Below, piece after piece: positions 1 through 11,443 of a DNA stretch of 64,000 nucleotides. The stretch is from Chamaelirium japonicum (lineage: Eukaryota > Streptophyta > Magnoliopsida > Liliales > Melanthiaceae), in assembly GCA_947650365.1 (NCBI GenBank), contig OX393551.1, positions 61,745,173-61,809,172 of the forward strand. The letters run 5' to 3'. Every line of letters begins with the position of its first letter. Position 1 is the stretch's first letter. The notes under the pieces are model-generated. The model made no database searches, had not been told where the DNA came from, and saw only the letters and a list, made by a program, of their open reading frames with translations. The position numbers were made by a program, and so were the translations under genes.

Positions 1-286
1 GTACGAATGAATTGGAATGGATCATACGAATGAATTAGAATAGATACATTCGAACGAATGAATTAGAATAGATCGTAGGAATGAATTAAAATGGATCATA
101 CGAATGAATTAGAATTGATCGTGCGAATGAATTAGAATAGATCGTAGGAATTAGAATGGATTGTACGAATAAATTAGAATGGATACATTCGTGCGAATGA
201 ATCCGAATGGATACATTCGTGCGAATGAATTAGAATGGATCGTACGAATGAATTAGAATGGATCGTACGAATGGATTAGAATTGAT
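1..286 (+). repeat. Orientation block 1
   Basis: About 12 irregular monomers, start of SD1. The switch to minus is at ATTGATCGTATGATCC. Confidence 0.85.
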
Positions 287-835
287 CGTATGATCCATTC
301 TAATTCATTCCTACGATCTATTCTAATTTATTCGTTCGAATGTATCCATTCGTACGATCCATTCTTACTCATTCGTACGATCCATTCTAATTTATTCGCA
401 TGAATGTATCCATTCTAATTCATTCGTATGATCCATTCTAATTCATTAGCACGATCCATTCTAATTCATTCGTACGATCCATTATATTTCATTCGTACGA
501 TCCATTCTTAGTCATTCGTACGATCCATTCTAATTCATTCGCATGAATGTATCCATTCTAATTCATTCGTACGATCCATTCTAATTCATTCGTACGATTC
601 ATTCTAATTCATTCGTACGATCCATTCTAATTCATTCGTACGATCCGTTCTACTTCATTCGCACGAATGTATCCATTCTAATTCATTCGTACAATCTATT
701 CTAATTCATTCGCACGATCAATTCTAATTAATTCGTATGATCCATTCTAATTCATTCCTACGATCTATTCTAATTCATTCGTTCGAATGTATCCATTCTA
801 ATTCATTCGTACGATTCATTCTAATTCATTCATAC
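1..835. repeat. Segmental duplication SD1, copy 1
   Basis: Matches 22,912-23,746 at a constant offset of 22,911. The offset was checked at ATGGATTAG (271/23,182), ATTAGC (445/23,356), GATCCGTTC (642/23,553) and GTTCGAATG (781/23,692). The copy includes a plus-to-minus inversion junction near 290 and a shared 4-bp loss in a monomer near 147. The two copies differ only by scattered substitutions. Confidence 0.88.
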
Positions 836-836
836 T
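287..836 (-). repeat. Orientation block 2
   Basis: Two HOR-C steps (markers 361 and 504) followed by HOR-A monomers. Ends at CATTCATACTGCGAATG. Confidence 0.85.
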
Positions 837-1238
837 GCGAATGAATTAGAATGGATCGTACGAATGAGTAAGAATGGATCGTACGAATGAAATAGAATGG
901 ATCGTACGAATGAATTAGAATGGATCGTGCTAATGAATTAGAATGGATCGTACGAATGAATTAGAATGGATACATTCATGCGAATGAATTAGAATGGATC
1001 GTACGAATGAGTAAGAATGGATCGTACGAATGAAATAGAATGGATCGTACGAATGAATTAGAATGGATCGTGCTAATGAATAAGAATGGATCGTACGAAT
1101 GACTTAGAATAGATTGTGCGAATGAATTAGAATGGATCGTACGAATGAATTAGAATGGATCGTATAAATGAATTAGAATGGATCGTGCGAATGAATTAGA
1201 ATGGATCGTATGACTGAATTAGAATGGATACATTCGTG
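837..1238 (+). repeat. Orientation block 3
   Basis: Two HOR-C units then degenerate monomers. Ends at CATTCGTGCTCGTACG. Confidence 0.85.
866..1151 (+). repeat. HOR-C exemplar: 143-bp six-monomer repeat
   Basis: A distinct order is marked by a GAGTAAG monomer, then GAAATAG, a monomer ending GTGC followed by TAATG, a 28-mer ending CATTCATGC, and plain monomers. The GAGTAAG marker at 866 and 1,009 gives 143 bp (five 23-mers plus one 28-mer). The reverse-complement form has the same 143-bp step at 361 to 504 and again at 23,272 to 23,415. Single copies lie near 21.1-21.2, 37.2-37.3, 37.8-37.9 and, partly, 41.16 kb. Confidence 0.85.
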
Positions 1239-2098
1239 CTCGTACGATCCATTCTAATTCATTCGTACGATCCATTCTACTTCATTCGCACGAATGTATC
1301 CATTCTAATTCATTCGTACAATCCATTCTAATTCATTCGCACGATCAATTCTAATTCATTCGTATGATCCATTCTAATTCATTCCTACGATCTATTCTAA
1401 TTTATTCGTTCGAATGTATCCATTCTAATTCATTCGTACGATTCATTCTAATTCATTCGTACGATCCATTCTAATTCATTCGTACGATCCATTCTACTTC
1501 ATTCGCATGAATGTATCCATTCTAATTCATTCGTACAATCCATTCTAATTCATTCGCACGATCAATTCAAATTCATTCGTACGATTAATTCTAATTCATT
1601 CCTACGATCCATTCTAATTCATTCGTATGATCATTATGGCAATTTGATCATCCTCACAAAAAATTAACAAAATCTGAAACTTCTAAGGGCACCGATTGAA
1701 TCAAACGTTTCTGAACCGTCTATTTGAACCGTTAATTTAAATAACACATTTGACGCCCTTATAAGTTTCCAAATTTGCTGATCCATTCTAATTCATTCGT
1801 ACGATCCATTCTAATTCATTCGTACGATCCATTCTACATCATTCCTACGATCCATTCTAATTCATTCGTACGATCCATTCTACTTCATTCGCACGAATGT
1901 ATCCATTCTAATTCATTCGCACAATCCATTCTAATTCATTCGCACGATCAATTCTAATTCATTCGTATGATCCATTCTAATTCATTCCTACGATCTATTC
2001 TAATTTATTCGTTCGAATGTATCCATTCTAATTCATTCGTACGATTCATTCTAATTCATTCGTACGATCCATTCTGATTCATTCATACGATCCATTCT
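1239..2098 (-). repeat. Orientation block 4 (interrupted by island A)
   Basis: HOR-A in minus orientation on both sides of island A, so the island did not change array direction here. Ends at TTCTTAGAATTG. Confidence 0.85.
1633..1779 (+). other. Non-satellite island A (147 bp, most complete copy)
   Basis: Unidentified sequence between ...CGTATGATC and GATCCATTC. It has inverted arms GAAACTTCTAAGGGC (from 1,676) and GCCCTTATAAGTTTCC (to 1,770), and a repeated TTGAACCGT/CTGAACCGT motif between them. No ORF. The short inverted arms would fit a miniature DNA element or a stem-loop, but I cannot name a family. Truncated copies lie elsewhere in the window. Confidence 0.85.
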
Positions 2099-2479
2099 TA
2101 GAATTGATCGTGCGAATGAATTAGAATGGATTGTACGAATGAATTAGAATGGATACATTCGTGCGAATGAATTAGAATAGATCGTAGGAATGAATTAGAA
2201 TGGATCATACGAATGAATTAGAATTGATCGTGCGAATGAATTAGAATGGATTGTACGAATGAATTAGAATGGATACATTCGTGCGAATGACGTAGAACGG
2301 ATCGTACGAATGAATTAGAATGGATCGTATGAATGAATTAGAATGAATCGTACGAATGAATTAGAATGGATACATTCGAACGAATGAATTAGAATAGATC
2401 GTAGGAATGAATTAGAATGGATCATATGAATGAATTAGAATTGAAGTAGAATGAATCGTACGAATAAATTAGAATGGAT

Positions 2480-4880
2480 ACATTCGAACGAATGAATTAG
2501 AATAGATCGTAGGAATGAATTAGAATGGATCATACGAATGAATTAGAATTGATCGTGCGAATGAATTAGAATGGATTGTACGAATGAATTAGAATGAATA
2601 CATTCGTGCAAATGAAGAAGAATGGATCGTACGAATGAATTAGAATGGATCGTACGAATGAATCAGAATGGATCGTACGAATGACTTAGAATGAATCGTA
2701 CGAATGAATTAGAATGGACACATTCGAACGAATGAATTAGAATAGATCGTAGGAATGAATTAGAATGGATCATACGAATGAATTAGAATTGATCGTGCGA
2801 ATGAATTAGAATGGATTGTACAAATGAATTAGAATGGATACATTCGTGCGAATGAAGTAGAATGGATCGTACGAATGAATTAGAATTGATCATACGAATG
2901 AATTAGAATGAATCGTACGAATGAATTAGAATGGATACATTCGAACGAATGAATTAGAATAGATCGTAGGAATGAATTAGAATGGATCATACGAATGAAT
3001 TAGAATTGATCGTGCGAATGAATTAGCACGAATGAATTAGAATGGATCATACGAATGAATTAGAAATGATCGTGCGAATGAATTAGATTGGATTGTACGA
3101 ATGAATTAGAATGGATACATTCGTGCGAATGAAGTAGAATGGATCGTACGAATGAATTAGAATGGATCGTACGAATGAATTAAAATGGATATATTCGAGC
3201 GAATGAATTAGAATGGATACATTTGTGCGAATGAATTAGAATGGATCGTACGAATGAATTAGAATGGATCAGCAAATTCGGAAACACATTCGTGCGAATG
3301 AAGTAGAATGGATCGTACGAATGAATTAGAATGGATCGTACGAATGAATTAGAATGGATACATTCGTGCGAATGAAGTAGAATGGATCGTACGAATGATT
3401 TAGAATGGATCGTACGAATGAATTAGAATGAATCATACGAATGAATTAGAATGGATACATTCGAACGAATGAATTAGAATAGATCGTAGGAATGAATTAG
3501 AATGGATCATACGAATGAATTAGAATTGATCGTGCGAATGAATTAGAATGGATTGTATGAATGAATTAGAATGGATACATTCGTGCGAATGAAGTAGAAT
3601 GGATAGTACGAATGAATTAGAATGGATCGTACGAATGAATTAGAATGAATCGTACGAATGAATTAGAATGGATACATTCGAACGAATGAATTAGAATAGA
3701 TCGTAGGAATGAATTAGAATGGATCATACGAATGAATTAGAATGGATCGTACGAATGAATTAGAATGAATCGTACGAATGAATTAGAATGGATACATTCG
3801 AACGAATGAATTAGAATAGATCGTAGGAATGAATTAGAATGGTTCATACGAATGAATTAGAATTGATCGTGCGAATGAATAAGAATGGATTGTACGAATG
3901 AATTATAATGGATACATTCGTGCGACTGAAGTAGAATGGATCGTACGAATGAATTAGAATGGGTCGTACGAATGAATTAGAATGGATACATTCGAACGAA
4001 TGAATTAGAATAGATCGTAGGAATGAATTAGAATGGATCATACGAATGAATTAGAATTGATCGTGTGAATGAATTAGAATAGATTGTACGAATGAATTAG
4101 AATGGATACATTCGTGCGAATGAAGTAGAATGGATCGTACGAATGAATTAGAATGGATCGTACAAATGAATCAGAATGGATCGTACGAATGAATTAGAAT
4201 GAATCGTACGAATGAATTAGAATGGAAACATTCGAAGGAATGAATTAGAATAGATCGTAGGAATGAATTAGAATGGATCATACGAATGAATTAGAATTGA
4301 TCGTGCGAATGAATTAGAATGGATTGTACGAATGAGTTAGAATGGATACATTCGTGCGAATGAAGTTGAATGGATCGTACGAATGAATTAGAATGGATCG
4401 TACGAATGAATTAGAATAAATCGTACGAATGAATTAGAATGGATACATTCGAACGAATGAATTAGAATAGATCGTAGGAATGAATTAGAATGGATCATAC
4501 GAATTAATTAGAATTGATCGTGCGAATGAATTAGAATGGATTGTACGAATGAATTAGAATAGATACATTCGTGCGAATGATGTAGAATGGATCGTACAAA
4601 TGAATCAGAATGGATCGTACGAATGAATTAGAATGAATCGTACGAATGAATTAGAATGGAAACATTCGAACGAATGAATTAGAATAGATCGTAGGAATGA
4701 ATTAGAATGGATCATATGAATGAATTAGAATTGATCGTGCGAATGAATTAGAATGGATTGTACGAATGAATTAGAATGGATACATTCATGCGAATGAAGT
4801 AGAATGGATCGTACGAATGAATTAGAATGGATCGTACGAATGAATTAGAATGAATCGTACGAATGAATTAGAATGGATAC
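2480..4880 (+). repeat. Segmental duplication SD2, copy 1 (about 2.4 kb)
   Basis: Private markers recur 2,399 bp downstream: a chimeric monomer with ATTAGCACG at 3,022/5,421, the AGCAAATTCGG stub at about 3,268/5,667, an AATCAG monomer at 2,661/5,060 and an HOR short-cut near 3,721/6,120. Further right the offset becomes 2,376, one 23-mer less. Edges are approximate. Confidence 0.85.
3267..3286 (-). other. Stub of island A (GATCAGCAAATTCGG...)
   Basis: Only the terminal AGCAAATTCGGAAAC of the island remains before the satellite resumes at ACATTCGTG. The left flank (TATATTCGAGCG then CATTTGTGCG monomers) is the same as at 48.98-49.07 kb, so this is a deletion derivative of that locus. Confidence 0.8.
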
Positions 4881-7240
4881 ATTCGAACGAATGAATTAGA
4901 ATAGATCGTAGGAATGAATTAGAATGGATCATACGAATGAATTAGAATTGATCGTGCGAATGAATTAGAATGGATTGTACGAATGAATTAGAATGGATAC
5001 AATCGTGCGAATGAAGTAGAATGGATCGTACGAATGAATTAGAATAGATCGTACGAATGAATCAGAATGGATCGTACGAATGAATTAGAATGAATCGTAC
5101 GAATGAATTAGAATAGAAACATTCGAACGAATGAATTAGAATAGATCGTAGGAATGAATTAGAATGGATCATACGAATGAATTAGAATTGATCGTGCGAA
5201 TGAATTAGAATGGATTGTACGAATGAATTAGAATGGATACATTCGTGCGAATGAAGTAGAATGGATCGTACCAATGAATTAGAATGGATAGTACGAATGA
5301 ATTAGAATGAATCGTACGAATCAATTAGAATGGATACATTCGAACGAATGAATTAGAATAGATCGTAGGAATGAATTAGAATGGATCATACGAATGAATT
5401 AGAATTGATCGTGCGAATGAATTAGCACGAATGAATTAGAATGGATCATACGAATGAATTAGAAATGATCGTGCGAATGAAATAGAATGGATTGTACGAA
5501 TGAATTAGAATGGATACATTCGTGCGAATGAAGTAGAATGGATCGTACGAATGAATTAGAATGGATCGTACGAATGAATTAAAATGGATATATTCGAGCG
5601 AATGAATAAGAATGGATACATTTGTGCGAATGAATTAGAATGGATCGTACGAATGAATTAGAATGGATCAGCAAATTCGGAAACACATTCGTGCGAATGA
5701 AGTAGAATGGATCGTACGAATGAATTAGAATGGATCGTACGAATGAATTAGAATGGATACATTCGTGCGAATGAAGTAGAATGGATCGTACGAATGAATT
5801 AGAATGGATCGTACGAATGAATTTGAATGAATCGTACGAATGAATTAGAATGGATACATTCGAACGAATGAATTAGAATATATCGTAGGAATGAATTAGA
5901 ATGGATCATACGAATGAATTAGAATTGATCGGGCGAATGAATTAGAATGGATTGTACAAACGAATTAGAATGGATACATTCGTGCGAATGAAGTAGAATG
6001 GATCGTACGAATGAATTAGAATGGATCGTACGAATGAATTAGAATGAATCGTACGAATGAATTAGAATGGATACATTCGAACGAATGAATTAGAATAGAT
6101 CGTAGGAATGAATTAGATTGGATCATATGAATGAATTAGAATGGATCGTACGAATGAATTAGAATGAATCGTACGAATGAATTAGAATGGATACATTCGA
6201 ACGAATGAATTAGAATAGATCGTAGGAATGAATTAGAATGGATCATACGAATGAATTAGAATTGATCATGCGAATGAATTAGAATGGATTATACGAACGA
6301 ATTAGAATGGATACATTCGTGCGAATGAAGTAGAATGGATCGTACGAATGAATTAGAATGGATCGTACGAATGAATTAGAATGGATACATTCGAACGAAT
6401 GAATTAGAATAGATCGTAGGAATGAATTAGAATGGATCATACGAATGAATTAGAATTGATCGTGCGAATGAATTAGAATGGATTGTACGAATGAATTAGA
6501 ATGGATACATTCGTGCGAATGAAGTAGAATGGATCGTACGAATGAATTAGAATGGTTCGTACGAATGAATCAGAATGAATCGTACGAATGAATTAGAATT
6601 GAAACATTCGAACGAATGAATTAGAATAGATCGTAGGAATGAATTAGAATGGATCACACGAATGAATTAGAATTGATCGTGCGAATGAATTAGAATGGAT
6701 TGTACGAATGTATTAGAATGGATACATTCGTGGGAATGAAGTAGAATGGATCGTACGAATGAATTAGAATGGATCGTACGAATGAATTAGAATGAATCGT
6801 ACGAATGAATTAGAATGGATACAATCGAACGAATGAATTAGAATAGATCGTAGGAATGAATTAGAATGGATCATACGAATGAATTAGAATTGATCGTGTG
6901 AATGAATTAGAATGGATTGTACGAATGAATTAGAATGGATACATTCGTGCGAATGATGTAGAATGGATCGTACAAATGAATCAGAATGGATCGTACGAAT
7001 AGATTAGAATGAATCGTACGAATGAATTAGAATGGAAACATTCGAACGAATGAATTAGAATAGATCGTAGGAATGAATTAGAATGGATCATACGAATGAA
7101 TTAGAATTGATCGTGCGAATGAATTAGAATGGATTGTACGAATGAATTAGAATGGATACATTCGTGCGAATGAAGTAGAATGGATAGTACGAATGAATTA
7201 GAATGGATCGTACGAATGAATTAGAATGAATCGTACGAAT
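4881..7240 (+). repeat. Segmental duplication SD2, copy 2 (about 2.4 kb)
   Basis: Tandem direct copy of the preceding 2.4 kb. Towards its right end the marker pair GATGTAG plus AATCAG (4,581/6,957) shows an offset of 2,376 instead of 2,399, so one 23-bp monomer was lost here or gained in copy 1. Confidence 0.85.
5666..5685 (-). other. Stub of island A, second copy
   Basis: Identical to the stub 2,399 bp upstream and carried along by duplication SD2. Confidence 0.8.
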
Positions 7241-8198
7241 GAATTAGAATGGATACATTCGAACGAATGAATTAGAATAGATCATAGGAATGAATTAGAA
7301 TGAATCATACGAATGAATTAGAATTGATCGTGCGAATGAATTAGAATGGATTGCACGAATGAATTAGAATGGATACATTCATGCGAATGAAGTAGAATGG
7401 ATCGTACGAATGAATTAGAATGGATCGTACGAATGAATTAGAATGAATCGTACGAATGAATTAGAATTGATACATTCGAACGAATGAATTAGAATAGATC
7501 GTAGGAATGAATTAGAATGGATCATACGAATGAATTAGAATTGATCGTGCGAATGAAGTAGAATGGATCGTACGAATGAATTAGAATGGATGATACGAAT
7601 GAATTAGAATGAATCGTACGAATGAATTAGAATGGATACATTCGAACGAATGAATTAGAATAGATCGTAGGAATGAATTAGAATGGATCATACGAATGAA
7701 TTAGAATTGATCGTGCGAATGAATTAGAATGGATTGCACGAATGAATTTAAATGGATACATTCGTGCGAATGAAGTAGAATGGATCGTACGAATGAATTA
7801 GAATGGATTGTACGAATGAATTAGAATGAATCGTACGAATGAATTAGAATGAATACATTCGAACGAATGAATTAGAATAGATCGTAGGAATGAATTAGAA
7901 TGGATCATACGAATGAATTAGAATTGATCGTGCGAATGAATTAGAATGGATTGTACGAATGAATTAGAATGGATACATTCGTGCGAATGAATTAGAATGG
8001 ATCATATGAATGAATTAGAATGGATCGTACGAATGAATTAGAATGGATACATTCGAACGAATGAATAAGAATAGATCGTAGGAATGAATTAGAATGGATC
8101 ATACGAATGAATTAGAATTGATCGTGCGAATGAATTAGAATTGATTGTACGAATGAATTAGAATGGATACATTCGTGCGAATGAATTAGAATGGATCG

Positions 8199-8361
8199 TA
8201 CGATCTATTCTATTTCATTCGTATGATCCATTCTAATTCATTTGTATGATCCATTCTACTTCATTCGCTCGAATGTATCCATTCTAATTCATTCGTACAA
8301 TCCATTCTAATTCATTCGCACGATCAATTCTAATTCATTCGTATGATCCATTCTAATTCAT
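8199..8361 (-). repeat. Orientation block 6
   Basis: About seven monomers between two switches. Left edge at ATCGTACGAT. Confidence 0.85.
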
Positions 8362-8563
8362 TGGATACATTCGAACGAATGAATTAGAATAGATCGTAGG
8401 AATGAATTAGAATGGACCATACGAATGAATTAGAAATGATCGTGCGAATGAATTAGAATGGATTGTACGAATGAATTAGAATGGATACATTCGTGCGAAT
8501 GAAGTAGAATGGATCGTACAAATGAATTAGAATAGATCGTACGAATGAATTAGAATGAATCGT
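8362..8563 (+). repeat. Orientation block 7
   Basis: Just under one HOR-A length. Ends at AATCGTACGATTCG, a dyad. Confidence 0.85.
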
Positions 8564-9255
8564 ACGATTCGTACAATCCATTCTAATTCATTCGCACGAT
8601 CAATTCTAATTCATTCGTATGACCCATTCTAATTCATTCCTACGATCTATTCTTATTCATTCGTTCGAATGTATCCATTCTAATTCATTCGTATGATTCA
8701 TTCTAATTCATTCGTATGATCCATTCTAATTCATTCGTACGATCCATTCTACTTCATTCACACGAATGTATCCATTCTAATTCATTCGTACAATCCATTC
8801 TAATTCATTCGCACGATCAATTCTAATTCATTCGTATGATCCATTCTAATTCATTCCTACGATCTATTATAATTCATTCGTTCGAATGTATCCATTCTAA
8901 TTCATTCGTACGATTCATTCTAATTCATTCGTACGATCCATTCTAATTCATTCGTACGATCCATTCTACTTCATTCGTATGATCCATTCAAATTCATTCG
9001 TACGATCCATTCTAATTCATTCCTACGATCTATTCTAATTCATTCGTACGATCCATTCTAATTCATTCGCACGAATGTATCCATTCTAATTCATTCATAC
9101 AATCCATTCTAATTCATTCGCACGATCAATTCTAATTCATTCGTATGATCCATTCTAATTCATTCCTACGATCTATTCTAATTTATTCGTTCGAATGTAT
9201 CCATTCTAATTCATTCGTACGATTTATTCTAATTCATTTGTACGATCCATTCTAA
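8564..9255 (-). repeat. Orientation block 8
   Basis: HOR-A, minus. Ends at TTCTAATGAATTAGAA, a perfect inverted pair with a 2-bp spacer. Confidence 0.87.
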
Positions 9256-9466
9256 TGAATTAGAATAGATCGTAGTAATGAATTAGAATGGATCATACGA
9301 ATGAAGTAGAATTGATCGTGCGAATGAATTAGAATGGATTGTACGAATGAATTAGAATGGATACATTCGTGCGAATGAAGTAGAATGGATCGTACGAATG
9401 AAGTAGAATGGATCGTACGAATGAATTAGAATGGGATCGTACGAATGAATTTGAATGGATCGTACA
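9256..9466 (+). repeat. Orientation block 9
   Basis: About one HOR-A length with two GAAGTAG monomers in a row. Ends at GGATCGTACAATCC. Confidence 0.85.
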
Positions 9467-11443
9467 ATCCATTCTAATTCATTCGCACGATCAATTCTAA
9501 TTCATTCGTATGATCCATTCTAATTCATTCCTACGATCTATTCTAATTCATTCATTCGAATGTATCCACATTCGAACGAATGTATCCATTCTAATTCATT
9601 TGTACAATCCATTCTAATTCATTCGCACGATCAATTCTAATTCATTCGTATGATCCATTCTAATTCATTCCTACGATCTATTCTAATTCATTCGTTCGAA
9701 TGTATCCATTCTAATTCATTCGTACGATTCATTCTAATTCATTCGTACGATCCATTCTAATTCATTCGTACGATCCATTCTACTTCATTCGCACGAATGT
9801 ATCCCACGAATGTATCCATTCTAATTCAATCGTACAATCCATTCTAATTCATTCGCCCGATCAATTCTAATTTATTCGAATAATCCATTCTAATTCATTC
9901 CTACGATCTATTCTAATTCATTCGTTCGAATGTATCCATTCTAATTCATTCGTACGATTCATTCTAATTCATTCGTACGATCCATTCTAATTCATTCGTA
10001 CGATCCATTCTACTTCATTCGCACGAATGTATCCATTCTAATTCATTCGTGCAATCCATTCTAATTCATTCGCACGATCATTTCTAATTCATTCGTATGA
10101 TCCATTCTAATTCATTCCTACGATCCATTCTACTTCATTCGTACGATCCATTCTACTTCATTTGCACGAATGTATCCATTCTAATTCATTCATACAATCC
10201 ATTCTAATTCATTCGCACGATCAATTCTAATTCATTCGTATGATCCATTCTAATTCATTCCTACGATCTATTCTAATTCATTCGTTCGAATGTATCCATT
10301 CTAATTCATTCGTATGATTCATTCTAATTCATTCGTACGATCCATTCTAATTCATTCGTACGATCCATTCTAATTTATTCGTACGATCCATTCTAATTCT
10401 TTAGCACGATCAATTCTAATTCATTCGTATGATCCATTCTAATTCATTCCTACGATCTATTCTAATTCATTCGTTCGAATGTATCCATTCTAATTCATTC
10501 GTACGATTTATTCTAATTCATTCGTACGATCCATTCTAATTCATTCGTACGATCCATTCTACTTCTAATTCATTCGTACAATCCATTCTAATTCATTCGC
10601 ACGATCAATTCTAATTCATTCGTATGATCCATTCTAATTCATTCCTTCGATCTATTCTAATTCATTCGTTCGAATGTATCCATTCTAATTCATTCGTACG
10701 ATCCATTCTAATTTATTCGTACGATCCATTCTACTTCATTCGCACGAATGTATCCATTCTAATTCATTCGTATAATCCATTCTAATTCATTCGCACGATC
10801 AATTCTAATTCATTCGTATGATCCATTCTAATTCATTCGTACGATCTATTCTAATTCATTCGTTCGAATGTATCCATTCTAATTCATTCGTACGATTCAT
10901 TCTAATTCATTCGTACGATCCATTCTAATTCATTCGTACGATCCATTCTAATTCATTCGTACGATCCATTCTATTTCATTCGTACGATCCATTCTACTTC
11001 ATTCGCACGAATGTATCCATTCTAATTCATTCGTGCAATCAATTCTAATTCATTCGTACGATCCATTCTAATTCATTCGTACGATCCGATCCATTCTAAT
11101 TCATTCGTACGATCCATTCTACTTCATTCGCACGAATGTATCCATTCTAATTCATTCGTACAATCCATTCTAATTCATTCGCACGATCAATTCTAATTCA
11201 TTCGTATGATCCATTCTAATTCATTCCTACGATCTATTCTAATTTCTTCGTTCGAATGTATCCATTCTAATTCATTCGTACGATTCATTCTAATTCATTC
11301 GTACGATCCATTCTGATTCATTCGTACGATCCATTCTGATTCATTCGTACGATCCATTCTACTTCATTCGCACGAATGTATCCATTCTAATTCATTCGTA
11401 CAATCCATTCTAATTCATTCGCACAATCAATTCTAATTCATTC
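9467..11443 (-). repeat. Orientation block 10
   Basis: HOR-A with several slip joints. At about 9,568-9,583 a 16-bp dyad ACATTCGAACGAATGT is inserted between two GTATCC motifs. Near 9,803 a truncated 28-mer gives ATCCCACGAATG. Ends at CATTCGTCGAATG. Confidence 0.88.

Larger units (their letters stand above)
2099..8198 (+). repeat. Orientation block 5 (longest single-direction block)
   Basis: About 6.1 kb of HOR-A and HOR-B, mostly made of SD2 copies. The switch to minus is at the self-complementary ATCGTACGAT. Confidence 0.9.

Noticed and set aside
1775-1957. Open reading frame of 60 residues
   Set aside because: It is the minus-orientation satellite read in frame (repeated IHSNSF/VRSI peptides). 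No start context, domain or non-repeat content.
3844-4041. Minus-strand open reading frame of 65 residues
   Set aside because: Same satellite peptide. It exists only because 28-mers shift the frame past the TAA in the repeat.
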